Shown piece by piece: positions 55,721-64,000 of a DNA stretch of 64,000 nt. The notes under the pieces are model-generated. The model did no database searches, was not told where the DNA came from, and saw only the letters and a program-made list of their open reading frames with translations. Made by a program: the position numbers and the translations under genes. The stretch's first letter is position 1; the number at the start of each line of letters is the position of its first letter. Origin of the DNA: Arthrobacter sp. OV608 (lineage in GTDB: Bacteria > Actinomycetota > Actinomycetes > Actinomycetales > Micrococcaceae); the NCBI GenBank assembly GCA_900110595.1, contig FOEZ01000003.1:1-64000 (forward strand), read 5' to 3'.

Positions 55721-56497
55721 ATGACTACTCGTGCAACCGCACGGCATCGCGCCGAGGTCACTAAAACCAACTCGCTCGCTATCATTGCCAAGGCTGTCGG
55801 CGACAACGCAGGCGGCGTCGGCCGCCAGGCAGCAGTGATCGCTGCCGCTTCCGGCCTGGTCCTGACCAGCGGCCTGGCAGCCAACGCCGCAGACACCAAC
55901 GTCCAGCGTGACTCCGCTCCGGCTTCCAACCTGGAAGTTGAATCGACGGTTGAGGCTCCGATTTCGGCTGAGTCCACCATCGCCATTTCCTTCGAGAAGC
56001 CCGCAGTGACCACCACTCCGGCTCCCGTGGTGGAAGCTCCGGAACCCGAGGTTGAGGTCCAGGAAGCCGCTCCCGCTCCTGCCGCCCAGCCCGTTGCTGC
56101 TCCCAAGGTCACCGCCAAGGTTGCTTCCGCCGCTGCTCCTGCCGCTCCCGCAGCCCAGGCTTCCGCGTCCGGCAAGGGTGCAGCCATCCTTTCCGCCGCC
56201 TACGCCCAGCTCGGCGTGATGCAGGACTGCACCATGCTGGTCACCAACTCCCTGGCCGCCGTCGGAATCAACTTCCACGACTGGCCCGCCGGCTACCTCT
56301 CCCTGGGGCGTACCGTGAGCGCTGCTGAAGCGCAGCCGGGCGACCTGATCTACTACGCCGATGGCGGCGCCGGCATGGCCCACATCGCTGTCTACGCCGG
56401 TAACGGCCAGGCGGTACACGGCGGCTACAACGGCAACCAGACCGTTGTTTTCAGCGCAAACGTTGGCTCCGGCCCCGTCTTCATCCGCGTCAACTGA
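55721..56497 (+). CDS. Secreted NlpC/P60-like protein
   Basis: A 258-residue exported protein. The long signal region (1-56, ending LAANAAD) closely copies that of the upstream gene (NAGGVGRQAAVIAAASG against NAGTVGRQAAVIAAASG). A Pro/Ala/Glu-rich linker (about 95-150) follows, then a diverged NlpC/P60 domain: Cys170 in MQDCTMLVTNSLAAVG instead of the standard DCSGF, and His221 in GMAHIAVYAGNG. The pair can still form a catalytic site. Unlike its neighbours no c-di-AMP riboswitch precedes it. Terminator at 56541. Confidence 0.88.
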   Translation: MTTRATARHRAEVTKTNSLAIIAKAVGDNAGGVGRQAAVIAAASGLVLTSGLAANAADTNVQRDSAPASNLEVESTVEAPISAESTIAISFEKPAVTTTPAPVVEAPEPEVEVQEAAPAPAAQPVAAPKVTAKVASAAAPAAPAAQASASGKGAAILSAAYAQLGVMQDCTMLVTNSLAAVGINFHDWPAGYLSLGRTVSAAEAQPGDLIYYADGGAGMAHIAVYAGNGQAVHGGYNGNQTVVFSANVGSGPVFIRVN

Positions 56498-56540
56498 TAT
56501 TTCTGACATCGCAGTCCGTTTAGTCGGACGCGTCAGCAAC

Positions 56541-56580
56541 GAACACAGCCCCAGCCGCAAGGCAGGGGCTGTGTTCGTTT
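56541..56580 (+). terminator. Terminator after the NlpC/P60-like gene
   Basis: GAACACAGCCCC (56541-56552) pairs perfectly with GGGGCTGTGTTC (56565-56576), followed by TT/GTTT. Confidence 0.88.
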
Positions 56581-56752
56581 AAGCAGTCGGGTCGCGGCTG
56601 CCGTCGCGAACGGACACGGCCTGTCCCTTCCTCGGAATTAGCCGATAGCACACTTCTTTGTTTACTCTTGTGGTGTCGATCCATAGCCCGGACATGCCGA
56701 GGGCAGCCGGCCCTCGTGCCCCTGACGGGTGCGGCCGTGAAGAGGTACGTGC

Positions 56753-57253
56753 ATGCGCACTCTCGTTCTGAATGCTGGATATGAACCGCTGGCGGTTATT
56801 TCTTTCCGCCGGGCGCTGGTGCTTGTGCTGACGAACAAGGCGAGCGTTGTGGCTGAAGGGGACGATCCTGTGGTGGGTCCCCAGGAGATCCTGGGCCGCC
56901 CGTCCGTGATCCTCCTGAACCGCTACATCCGCCCCAGATACAACCAGTCCACGGCGGTGAGCAGACGCGGAGTGCTCCGGCGCGACGGGCACAAATGCGC
57001 CTACTGCGGAAAAGCTGCGCACACCATCGACCATGTCCAGCCCAAGTCCCGCGGCGGTGCGGATTCGTGGGAGAACCTCGTGGCGGCATGCCTGCGGTGC
57101 AACAACGTTAAAGGCGATCACACTCCGGCGGAGATGGGCTGGAAGCTGCGGTTCGTGCCCGAGCCTCCGCACGGCACCATCTGGCAGATCAAGGAACTGG
57201 AGAAGCCCACTCCTGCCTGGGATCCGTTCCTGCTGCCGGAGCGTGCTGCCTGA
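56753..57253 (+). CDS. HNH endonuclease
   Basis: A 166-residue HNH-family nuclease with a zinc-binding CAYC...CLRC pair around the catalytic core: HTIDHVQPKSRGGADSWENLVAACLRCNNVK. The N-terminus RTLVLNAGYEPLAVISFRRAL is conserved in a chromosomal actinobacterial subfamily that is not linked to mobile elements. Its DNA target and role are unknown. GAAGAGG precedes the ATG. It is monocistronic, 50 bases before mobA. Confidence 0.88.
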   Translation: MRTLVLNAGYEPLAVISFRRALVLVLTNKASVVAEGDDPVVGPQEILGRPSVILLNRYIRPRYNQSTAVSRRGVLRRDGHKCAYCGKAAHTIDHVQPKSRGGADSWENLVAACLRCNNVKGDHTPAEMGWKLRFVPEPPHGTIWQIKELEKPTPAWDPFLLPERAA

Positions 57254-57302
57254 CGGTGCCTCACCGGCCCGGCCGGGCCCCGTTCCGGATTAAGCTGGTG
57301 GA

Positions 57303-57950
57303 GTGGAATCAGACAGGCTGGACTTCGACGCCCTGATCCTTGCGGGCGGCCGTTCCTCCCGCCTGGGCGGGGTACCCAAGCAGGGACTCGTCTTTGAAGG
57401 CGCCACCCTGCTGCAGCATTCGCTTGCGGCCTGTTCCGCGGCGTCCCTCATCGCCGTGGTGGGCCCGGATTCCGGTCCGTTGCCTGCGGGGGTCCTCGCC
57501 TGCCGCGAGCAGCCGGAGTTCGCAGGACCGGCTGCGGCGGTCGCCGCCGGGCTGGAAGCGCTGGGCCGTGCAGGCGGCGGACGGGACTTCACCCTGGTGC
57601 TGGCCTGCGATATGCCCAGGGCCGCGGGCGCCGTGGAAACCTTGGCGCAATGCCTTGCGTCCCCGGCTGGCGCCGGGGACGGAGTGATGGCGTGTTCTGA
57701 CGACGGAACGGCCCAAATGCTGCTGGGTTTTTACCGCACAAGCGGGTTAAAAAGGGCAGTTCAGGCGCTGTCTTCGCGGGGCGGCTTAATCAACGGTTCC
57801 ATGCGGTCCCTCCTTGCTAGTCTGGACGTGCAGCTTGTCACCGTCCTCGCCGGCACCACAGATGATGTGGATACCTGGGATGATGCCGCCGCATTAGGAG
57901 TTGACGCCGGGCAGCCGGACGTGCGCCAGGACCGGCGCGGCAGCAGTTGA
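57303..57950 (+). CDS. mobA: Molybdenum cofactor guanylyltransferase-like NTP transferase
   Basis: A 215-residue nucleotidyltransferase. The signature LILAGGRSSRLGGVPKQGL near residue 10 matches MobA (LAGGxSxRMGxDK) with Pro-Lys for Asp-Lys, and the GPAAAVAAGLEAL and LACDMP segments follow. MobA attaches GMP to molybdopterin to give the bis-MGD cofactor. GTG 57303 is first of a four-gene Moco operon with DUF6457, moeA and fdhD, which supports the assignment; the rather diverged C-terminus leaves some doubt whether it transfers GMP or CMP. Confidence 0.85.
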   Translation: MESDRLDFDALILAGGRSSRLGGVPKQGLVFEGATLLQHSLAACSAASLIAVVGPDSGPLPAGVLACREQPEFAGPAAAVAAGLEALGRAGGGRDFTLVLACDMPRAAGAVETLAQCLASPAGAGDGVMACSDDGTAQMLLGFYRTSGLKRAVQALSSRGGLINGSMRSLLASLDVQLVTVLAGTTDDVDTWDDAAALGVDAGQPDVRQDRRGSS

Positions 57951-57965
57951 ATTGGGAGGCAAAGA

Positions 57966-58259
57966 GTGAAAAGCCAGGATGAAACACTGGAGGAATGGTG
58001 CAGGTCCCTCCTCCAGGCCTATGAGCTTGAGGACGTCCAGGTGGACGTTAACGCCATCCTTGCCCTCGCGGGCGTTGCTGCGCACTCCGTTGTGCGGCCG
58101 GCGGCACCCCTGACCACCTTCATTGCCGGCTACGCCGCCGGCCTTGCCTCGGGCTCCGGGCAAAGCACCGAGGCTTCGTCCATGGAGGACGCCTTGGCTG
58201 TTGCACGTTCACTGGCTGCCGATTACGACGCTGAAGCCGCCGGGGCTTCCGGCGAATGA
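57966..58259 (+). CDS. DUF6457 protein
   Basis: A 97-residue, mainly helical acidic protein (LEEWCRSLLQAYELEDVQVDVNAILALAGVAAHSVVRPAAPLTTF in segments) of the DUF6457 family. The family recurs between mobA and moeA in actinobacteria. GTG 57966 follows GGGAGG by 6 bases. Its stop overlaps the moeA start as ATGA, so it is translationally coupled to Moco synthesis. Function unknown. Confidence 0.86.
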   Translation: MKSQDETLEEWCRSLLQAYELEDVQVDVNAILALAGVAAHSVVRPAAPLTTFIAGYAAGLASGSGQSTEASSMEDALAVARSLAADYDAEAAGASGE

Positions 58260-59635
58260 CTGAAGAACCCGGGGAAGAACGGAGTTCAACAGACCAGCCG
58301 GAGGAGACGCGGCACCTGGCCCATACCTGGGAGGAGGCGCGGCAGGCTGCCTTCGAGGCGGCAACCCCAATTCCAGCCGGACCGGTGCCGTTGCACCTGG
58401 CCCTGGGCCGCACGTTGGACCGGGATATCGTGGCACTGCAGGACATGCCGCACTACGCGTCGTCGGCCATGGACGGCTGGGCGGTCAACGGGACGGGGCC
58501 GTGGATCCTGGTGGAACCGGGCACGCGCCTTGCGCCGCACCAGGCAAGTCCCATTGTGACCGGCGGTCTCATTCCCCCGGGCGGGAAAGCAATACTTCGC
58601 AGCGAGAGTGCACTGCTGGGCCAAGATGAGGACGGACTGCCGGTCCTGCTGACCGGCGGCAGCGCCAGGCCCGGTGAGCCGCGCACCGGCCAGCACATCC
58701 GGAAAGCGGGGGAAGAAGCGCTGGCGGGGGACGTGTTGGTGAAGGCTGGCGTGCAGCTCAACCCCGCACATCTGGCCCTGGCTGCCTTGGCCGGATATGA
58801 CGAATTGCCTGTCCAGGGCAAGCCCATGGTGCGCCTGCTGCTGACGGGCTCCGAAGTGATCGGAAAGGGCGTCCCGGTTCCCGGCAAGGTGCGGGACACT
58901 TTCGGTCCGCAACTGCCGGCCGTCGTGAACATGCTCGGCGGGATCGCGGGCGAACAGCAGCGGATCGGCGACTCGTACGCCGAGTGGCTCGCAGCACTCG
59001 AAGATGTGGTCCCGGAGGCGCCGGGCGCACCGGACCTGCCGGCCGACGTCGTCATCACCACGGGAGGGACCGGACGGTCAGGCACGGACCACCTCCGCCA
59101 GGCGGTTGCCGAACTGGGCGGACGGCTCATCATCGATGGCATAGCCATGCGGCCTGGGCATCCGGCCGTCCTCGCGGAACTGCCGGACGGGCGCTTTGTG
59201 CTGGGCCTGCCGGGGAATCCCCTTGCCGCGATGATGGCGCTGTCCACCGTGGGGGCGCCGCTGCTCGCCGCACTGGGCCACGGCAAACTGCCGGACACCC
59301 AGGAGGTACCCTGTGGAAGCATCATCGAACCCGACCCGGGGCGTACCCGCCTGATGCCGTTCCGCCTGCTGTACGGAATGGCGTCGCCGGCGCAGCATAC
59401 GGGCCCCGGCATGATGCGGGGCCTGGCTTCGGCAGACGGTGTGCTGGTGGTGCCGCCGCACGGTGTCCAGCTCGGTGAACTGGTGCCCGCCTTCGCCCTG
59501 CCCTGGGGACCGCCCATTCCGGCCCTTCCAGAGCCAGGTTCGAAGGCGAAGCCCCGGAACGCTGCGCGGCCCGGACGGACCCCCGCCAAGCCGGCAGCCA
59601 GTGGCCCCGTAGACTGGAGCGCGCTGCTTGGCTGA
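58256..59635 (+). CDS. moeA: Molybdopterin molybdotransferase
   Basis: A 459-residue MoeA that inserts molybdate into adenylated molybdopterin. It has four domains, with the conserved ASSAMDGWAV near residue 68, the VVITTGGTGRSGTDHL block in domain III, and LPGNPLAAMM. An N-terminal 25-residue acidic stretch and a Pro/Lys-rich C-terminal tail are extra. ATG 58256 overlaps the DUF6457 stop. fdhD follows after 75 bases. Confidence 0.93.
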   Translation: MTEEPGEERSSTDQPEETRHLAHTWEEARQAAFEAATPIPAGPVPLHLALGRTLDRDIVALQDMPHYASSAMDGWAVNGTGPWILVEPGTRLAPHQASPIVTGGLIPPGGKAILRSESALLGQDEDGLPVLLTGGSARPGEPRTGQHIRKAGEEALAGDVLVKAGVQLNPAHLALAALAGYDELPVQGKPMVRLLLTGSEVIGKGVPVPGKVRDTFGPQLPAVVNMLGGIAGEQQRIGDSYAEWLAALEDVVPEAPGAPDLPADVVITTGGTGRSGTDHLRQAVAELGGRLIIDGIAMRPGHPAVLAELPDGRFVLGLPGNPLAAMMALSTVGAPLLAALGHGKLPDTQEVPCGSIIEPDPGRTRLMPFRLLYGMASPAQHTGPGMMRGLASADGVLVVPPHGVQLGELVPAFALPWGPPIPALPEPGSKAKPRNAARPGRTPAKPAASGPVDWSALLG

Positions 59636-59710
59636 CCATCGCCGGGCAAGCGCGCTGGCATCCCGCACCGGCAGTTGTCATGATGGACCTATGAACACAC
59701 AGGGGTGGCC

Positions 59711-60598
59711 ATGGGCCGAGTGACCCAGCGCCGCAAGGTGCACAAATATGTCCTCGATGGCTCTCCAAAGGCTCTCGAATTTCCGGTACGGCACCGCGAG
59801 GATGTCCTCGCGGTGGAGGAGCCGCTGGAAATCCGGCTGGGCCAGCTGTCCTTCTCGGTGACCATGCGTACCCCGGGTGACGATTTTGACCTCGTGGCCG
59901 GGTTCCTGGTGTCGGAGGGCATCATCTGGAGCGCCGAGCAGCTTGTATCTCTGCGTTTCTGCGCCGGCGAAGACGAGAACGGCGTGCAGACCTTCAATGT
60001 GGTGGAGGTGCAACTGCGGCCGGACGTCACCATTCCCTCCATCGGGCGCCACATCTACACGTCCAGTTCCTGTGGCATTTGCGGGACCGATTCAGTGGAG
60101 TCCGTGCGGAAGTCATCGCGCTACAGCCTGGATGAGGATTCCCTGAACCTCGACGCCGGACTCCTGGCATCGCTGCCGGGGCTGCTGCGGAAATCCCAGC
60201 GCGTTTTTGAGGACACCGGGGGAGTGCACGCTGCCGGTCTGTTCAAGATCACGGACGACGGCGGTGCGGAGCTTATGTGCCTCCGCGAGGATGTAGGGCG
60301 CCATAACGCCGTGGACAAGGTGGTGGGCTGGGCTTTGCGTGAAGGACTGCTCCCGCTGCGCGGGACCGTTCTCCAGGTGTCCGGCCGGGCCTCCTTCGAG
60401 CTGGTGCAGAAAGCGGCGCTGGCAGGAATCCCCGTGCTGGCAGCCGTCAGCGCACCGTCCAGCCTTGCCGTGGAACTCGCCGAAGCAAGCGGCATGACCC
60501 TGGCCGGATTCAGCCGGGGAACCAGCCTGAATATCTACACCGGGGACCAGCGCATCATCAGGCCGGCTGTACAGGTTCCTGCCGCCGCACTTCCCTGA
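59711..60598 (+). CDS. fdhD: Formate dehydrogenase accessory sulfurtransferase
   Basis: A 295-residue FdhD that carries sulfur from IscS to the Mo-bisMGD cofactor of formate dehydrogenase. The CxxC motif is in TSSSCGICGTDS near residue 120, with EEPLEIRL early and REDVGRHNAVDKVVGWAL at about 195. ATG 59711 is used; GTG 59705 also lies in frame. It closes the Moco operon. Formate dehydrogenase itself is not in the window. Confidence 0.94.
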   Translation: MGRVTQRRKVHKYVLDGSPKALEFPVRHREDVLAVEEPLEIRLGQLSFSVTMRTPGDDFDLVAGFLVSEGIIWSAEQLVSLRFCAGEDENGVQTFNVVEVQLRPDVTIPSIGRHIYTSSSCGICGTDSVESVRKSSRYSLDEDSLNLDAGLLASLPGLLRKSQRVFEDTGGVHAAGLFKITDDGGAELMCLREDVGRHNAVDKVVGWALREGLLPLRGTVLQVSGRASFELVQKAALAGIPVLAAVSAPSSLAVELAEASGMTLAGFSRGTSLNIYTGDQRIIRPAVQVPAAALP

Positions 60599-60742
60599 TG
60601 CAACGGGCCACCCTGCGAATCTGTCCACAAACCGCTGCGGAATTGTTCCCCGGATAGTCGATGGCTAGTAAGCTACCAGTGGGTAGTTAATCCACCGAAT
60701 GGACACCTTGGTCCACATTTCCAGCGCTGAAGAGGGCCAACA

Positions 60743-63700
60743 TTGCATGACGACCGCCGGATCACGGAAGTCCGCCTCGAAAGGTTCGTCCGCGAACGCA
60801 TCGTCCCAGCCGTCTACAGCCGGAGCCTGCCTCTGGCCTTGAGCAGCTGGGATGTTCCCGACGAGCCGGTCCCGGCCCTCGAAGCCATGCGGCAGGACTT
60901 TTACCCGCAGGACCACGGTGCGCCCTGGGGGAAGCCATGGGGCACCAAATGGCTCCGCCTTCAAGGCGAGGTGCCGGAATTCTGGGGTGCCGGGCCGGAC
61001 ACCACGGTTGAAGTGGTGGTGGACCTGGGCTTCACCACTGAAGTCCCGGGTTTCCAGTGCGAAGGGATAGCCTGGCGGGCCGACGGCACCATTATCAAAG
61101 CGCTCTCGCCCCGCAACCAGTACATCCCGCTGAAGCTGCTTGGCGGCGGCATGGCGGTGGACTTTTACGTGGAGGCAGCTGCCAACCCCGACGTCGCCCA
61201 GGGCTGGACCTTCGCGGCCACACCGTACGGCGACAAGTCCACGGCGGGAACGGCCCCGCAGTACCGCCTGGGAACCATTGCCATTGCTGAACTGAACCAG
61301 ACAGTGTGGGAGCTCCAGCAGGACATCTGGACGCTGTCCGGGCTGATGGCGGAACTGCCGTGGGAGCAGCCGCGGCGGCATGAGATCCTCCGCGCCCTCG
61401 AGCGCATGATGGATGCGATGGACCCTGACGACGTCGCAGGAACGGCAGCAGCCGGACGCGAAGCGCTCGCCGAAGTCCTGGCCCGGCCAGCCTATGCGTC
61501 GGCACACCAGCTCGTGGCCACCGGTCACGCCCATATCGACTCCGCCTGGCTGTGGCCGGTCCGGGAGACCATCCGCAAGTGTGCCAGGACGTTCTCCAAC
61601 GTGGTGGCCCTGATGGATGAATATCCGGATTTCGTCTTCTCGTGCTCCTCGGCACAGCAGCTCGCCTGGATCAAGGAGTACTACCCCGAACTTTTCGGCC
61701 GGATCCGGGAAAAGGTGCGGGCAGGCCAGTTTGTTCCCGTCGGCGGGATGTGGGTGGAATCCGATACGAATATGCCCGGCGGGGAAGCCATGGCCCGGCA
61801 GTTTGTTGAGGGCAAGAGCTTCTTCCTGGCCGAATTCGGAGTGGACTGCCAGGAAGCCTGGCTGCCGGACTCCTTCGGGTACTCCGCTGCCCTGCCGCAG
61901 ATCGTGAAAGCTGCCGGCAGCAGGTGGTTCCTCACGCAAAAGATCTCCTGGAACCAGACCAACAGGATGCCGCACCACACTTTCAACTGGGAGGGCATCG
62001 ACGGCACCAGGCTCTTTACGCACTTCCCGCCGGTGGACACCTACAATTCCCAGCTCAGCGGACGCGAGCTGGCCCACGCAGAGCGCAACTTCCGTGACCA
62101 CGGCCGCGGCACGGTGTCGCTGGTGCCTTTCGGTTATGGCGACGGCGGTGGCGGGCCTACCCGGGAAATGCTTGCCGCCGCTGCCAGGACTGCAGACCTG
62201 GAGGGCTCGCCAAAGGTGCGGATCGGATCGGCCAAGAGCTTCTTTGAGCAGGCCGAGGCAGAATATCCGACCCTGCCGGTCTGGGTGGGTGAGATGTACC
62301 TCGAACTGCACCGCGGCACGTACACCAGCCAGGCGCGGACCAAGAAGGGCAACCGGCGCAGCGAGCACCTCCTCCGCGAAGCGGAATTGTGGTGTGCCAC
62401 TGCCGCTGTCCGGACAGACTCGTTCGTTTATCCGGCGGCGGAACTCAAGCGGTTGTGGCGGCTGGTGCTGATGCAGCAGTTCCATGACATTCTGCCGGGC
62501 AGTTCCATCGCCTGGGTGCACCAGGATGCCGAAGGCAATTACCAGGCCATTGCGGCTGCCCTCGAAGCCCTCATCGCCGAGGCGGCCGCGGCCGTGCTTG
62601 GCAGTGGGGAGCGTACTTTCCTGCTCAATGCCGCGCCGCACCCGCGGGCGGGAGTTGAGGCGCTCGGAGCGGCGGAACCAGCTGTCCCGGCGCTTCCAGT
62701 CCGCGCTACTGCACAGGAGGGCGGCTACGTCCTGGACAACGGCATCATCCGTGCTGTGGTGGATGCCGACGGCCTGATCAGCTCCCTGAGGGACTATGCG
62801 AGCGGCCGCGAAGCGATTGCCCCGGGGGAGCGCGGCAACCTGCTGGAGCTGCACCGGGACACGCCTAACGAGTGGGATGCCTGGGACATCGACGAGTTCT
62901 ACCGGCGGAACGTCACGCCGTTGACAAGCGCGGAGTGTGTCCGGCTGGATGAGGACGGGGACGAAGCCGCCGTGGTGGTGGAGCGGCTGTCAGGATCCTC
63001 GGCCATCACCCAGCGGATCAGCCTTGCCGCAGGCAGCCCATCACTGTCCATCACCACCTCTGTGGACTGGCAGGAGCGCGAAAAGCTGCTGAAGCTCGGC
63101 TTTGCCCTCGATGTGCGGGCTGACCGGTCCGCTGCCGAGACGCAGTTCGGGCACGTCTTCCGCGCCACCCATACCAACACATCCTGGGAAGCAGCGAAGT
63201 TCGAAATCTGTGCGCACCGCTGGATCCACGTGGCCGAACCAGGTTACGGCGTCGCCGTGTCCAACTCGTCCACGTACGGGCACGATGTCACCAGGAGCAT
63301 CAGGGAGGCCGACGGCGGCACCACCACCACAGTGCGTTTGTCACTGTTGCGTGCCCCGAAGTTCCCTGACCCGGAATCGGACCGCGGGCACCACGAACTG
63401 ACGATGACCATCCGCCCGGGAGCCGATATCGCCGATGCCGTCCAGGAGGGTTACCGGACCAATCTGGCGCCCCGCCTGGTCAGGGGCGGTTCACCAGCAG
63501 AGCCACTGTTTGCCGTGTCCAACCCGGCCGCTGTCATCGAAGCAGTGAAGCTTGCCGAGGATGGCTCCGGAGACGTGATCGTTAGGTTGTACGAGTCATT
63601 GGGCCAGCGTTCGGCCGGCAGTATCACCGCCAATTTCCCGGTCCACCACGTCGCTTCAGTAGACCTGCTGGAGCGGCCCATCGAGTCCGCAGGAGTGGAG

Positions 63701-63784
63701 GCCGGTTCCGGCGGTGCCGAGCTGCTCCTGCGCCCGTTCCAGCTGGTGACGCTTCGGTTTGTCCGCGCTGCGGCCGGGAGTTAG
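60743..63784 (+). CDS. Alpha-mannosidase (GH38)
   Basis: A 1013-residue cytoplasmic glycoside hydrolase family 38 enzyme that cuts alpha-mannosides. Domains in order: N-terminal beta domain (1-250), the catalytic (alpha/beta)7 domain with GHAHIDSAWLWPVRET near residue 260 (zinc His and Asp) and the nucleophile Asp376 in WLPDSFGYSAALPQI, then the C-terminal beta-sandwich region (about 620-1013). TTG 60743 follows AGAGGG by 6 bases; the nearby ATG 60747 is out of frame. The intergenic CTACCAGTGGGTAG near 60674 may be an operator. It is monocistronic in view. Confidence 0.93.
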   Translation: MHDDRRITEVRLERFVRERIVPAVYSRSLPLALSSWDVPDEPVPALEAMRQDFYPQDHGAPWGKPWGTKWLRLQGEVPEFWGAGPDTTVEVVVDLGFTTEVPGFQCEGIAWRADGTIIKALSPRNQYIPLKLLGGGMAVDFYVEAAANPDVAQGWTFAATPYGDKSTAGTAPQYRLGTIAIAELNQTVWELQQDIWTLSGLMAELPWEQPRRHEILRALERMMDAMDPDDVAGTAAAGREALAEVLARPAYASAHQLVATGHAHIDSAWLWPVRETIRKCARTFSNVVALMDEYPDFVFSCSSAQQLAWIKEYYPELFGRIREKVRAGQFVPVGGMWVESDTNMPGGEAMARQFVEGKSFFLAEFGVDCQEAWLPDSFGYSAALPQIVKAAGSRWFLTQKISWNQTNRMPHHTFNWEGIDGTRLFTHFPPVDTYNSQLSGRELAHAERNFRDHGRGTVSLVPFGYGDGGGGPTREMLAAAARTADLEGSPKVRIGSAKSFFEQAEAEYPTLPVWVGEMYLELHRGTYTSQARTKKGNRRSEHLLREAELWCATAAVRTDSFVYPAAELKRLWRLVLMQQFHDILPGSSIAWVHQDAEGNYQAIAAALEALIAEAAAAVLGSGERTFLLNAAPHPRAGVEALGAAEPAVPALPVRATAQEGGYVLDNGIIRAVVDADGLISSLRDYASGREAIAPGERGNLLELHRDTPNEWDAWDIDEFYRRNVTPLTSAECVRLDEDGDEAAVVVERLSGSSAITQRISLAAGSPSLSITTSVDWQEREKLLKLGFALDVRADRSAAETQFGHVFRATHTNTSWEAAKFEICAHRWIHVAEPGYGVAVSNSSTYGHDVTRSIREADGGTTTTVRLSLLRAPKFPDPESDRGHHELTMTIRPGADIADAVQEGYRTNLAPRLVRGGSPAEPLFAVSNPAAVIEAVKLAEDGSGDVIVRLYESLGQRSAGSITANFPVHHVASVDLLERPIESAGVEAGSGGAELLLRPFQLVTLRFVRAAAGS

Positions 63785-63867
63785 GTCGAAGCTTCCGGCC
63801 CTGCGGGGAGACGGCCTCTAGAGGCGGAAAAGCTTCGGATGAAGGTGAAAAGTGGCCTTAAATGGCT

Positions 63868-63901
63868 GAGTGGGGGCGGTCCCCAACGGCCGCCACCACT
63901 C
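63868..63901 (+). terminator. Hairpin after the alpha-mannosidase gene
   Basis: GAGTGGGGGCGG (63868-63879) and CCGCCACCACTC (63890-63901) form 12-bp arms with one mismatch around a 10-base loop, 84 bases past the stop. There is no U tract. The remaining 100 bases of the window show no gene I can support. Confidence 0.45.
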
Positions 63902-64000
63902 ATCCCCCCAAAGCGTGCAAAGGTCCCCGGGAGCTGCCACGTTCAAGAAATTATCCCCGTTCGTAAACGCCCCGCAACCCCCACCTTCACACATCCATGA

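Noticed and set aside
60674..60687. Firm operator call for CTACCAGTGGGTAG before the alpha-mannosidase gene
   Set aside because: The arms are only 5-6 bp and no regulator is adjacent; mentioned only as a possibility.

Overview
This 64 kb window is a GC-rich, gene-dense chromosomal segment of an actinobacterium, most probably Arthrobacter or Pseudarthrobacter (Micrococcaceae). That placement is inferred from several things seen together: a GroEL with a CIRCE-type operator, DUF4193, DUF3263, DUF3027, DUF4032 and DUF6457 proteins, an XPB-type helicase pair, two Fem-type peptidoglycan-bridge ligases, c-di-AMP riboswitches before secreted wall hydrolases, and many GTG/TTG starts. No phage, plasmid, transposase or CRISPR locus is visible; this looks like core and lineage-specific chromosome.

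Layout. 0-0.5 kb: the 3' end of a 5S rRNA with its terminator, then a non-coding array of short repeats that switches strand in the middle. 0.5-10.5 kb: an SRPBCC protein, a GH13 glucosidase with its LacI regulator and operators, a GlcD-type oxidase, a kinase-like DUF4032 protein, a multi-sugar ABC ATPase and trehalose synthesis (otsA-otsB). 10.6-21.6 kb: a membrane-anchored thioredoxin-fold protein, tRNA-Thr, an FAD oxidase, DUF4193, a secreted AMIN-like protein, an agmatine/putrescine operon behind a 25-bp palindrome, Dps, and a TetR/MFS efflux pair. 21.6-28.4 kb: a tandem glycine riboswitch, gcvP-gcvT-gcvH and L-serine dehydratase, interrupted by a repeat-rich 0.5 kb gap.

28.4-37.7 kb: TspO, two Fem ligases followed by a ThrE-like Thr/Ser exporter, ung and an iron-boxed siderophore-interacting protein, DUF3263 plus LytR_C, and a cold-shock protein overlapping a lipoprotein binding protein. 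37.7-45.5 kb: GroEL under CIRCE, a sugar-binding lipoprotein with LacI-type sites, an RNase HI with a fused NTF2-like tail, a WXG100-like protein, a two-component system and DUF427. 45.5-53.3 kb: the XPB helicase pair, a second cold-shock protein, DUF3027, serC and a DtxR/IdeR regulator with the DtxR metal-ligand residues. 53.3-56.5 kb: three secreted wall hydrolases (M23, NlpC/P60, NlpC/P60-like), the first two behind c-di-AMP riboswitches. 56.7-64 kb: an HNH endonuclease, a molybdenum-cofactor operon (mobA, DUF6457, moeA, fdhD) and a GH38 alpha-mannosidase.

Themes. Carbon uptake runs through LacI-type control. One-carbon and serine metabolism (riboswitch-gcv-sdaA, with serC elsewhere) sits near peptidoglycan-bridge enzymes that may consume Ser/Thr/Gly/Ala. 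Wall remodelling is tied to c-di-AMP, and iron to DtxR boxes. The least explained signals are the strand-switching repeat array after the 5S gene, the repeat cluster before gcvH, the kinase-like DUF4032 protein, the RNase HI fusion and the long palindromes that have no adjacent regulator gene.
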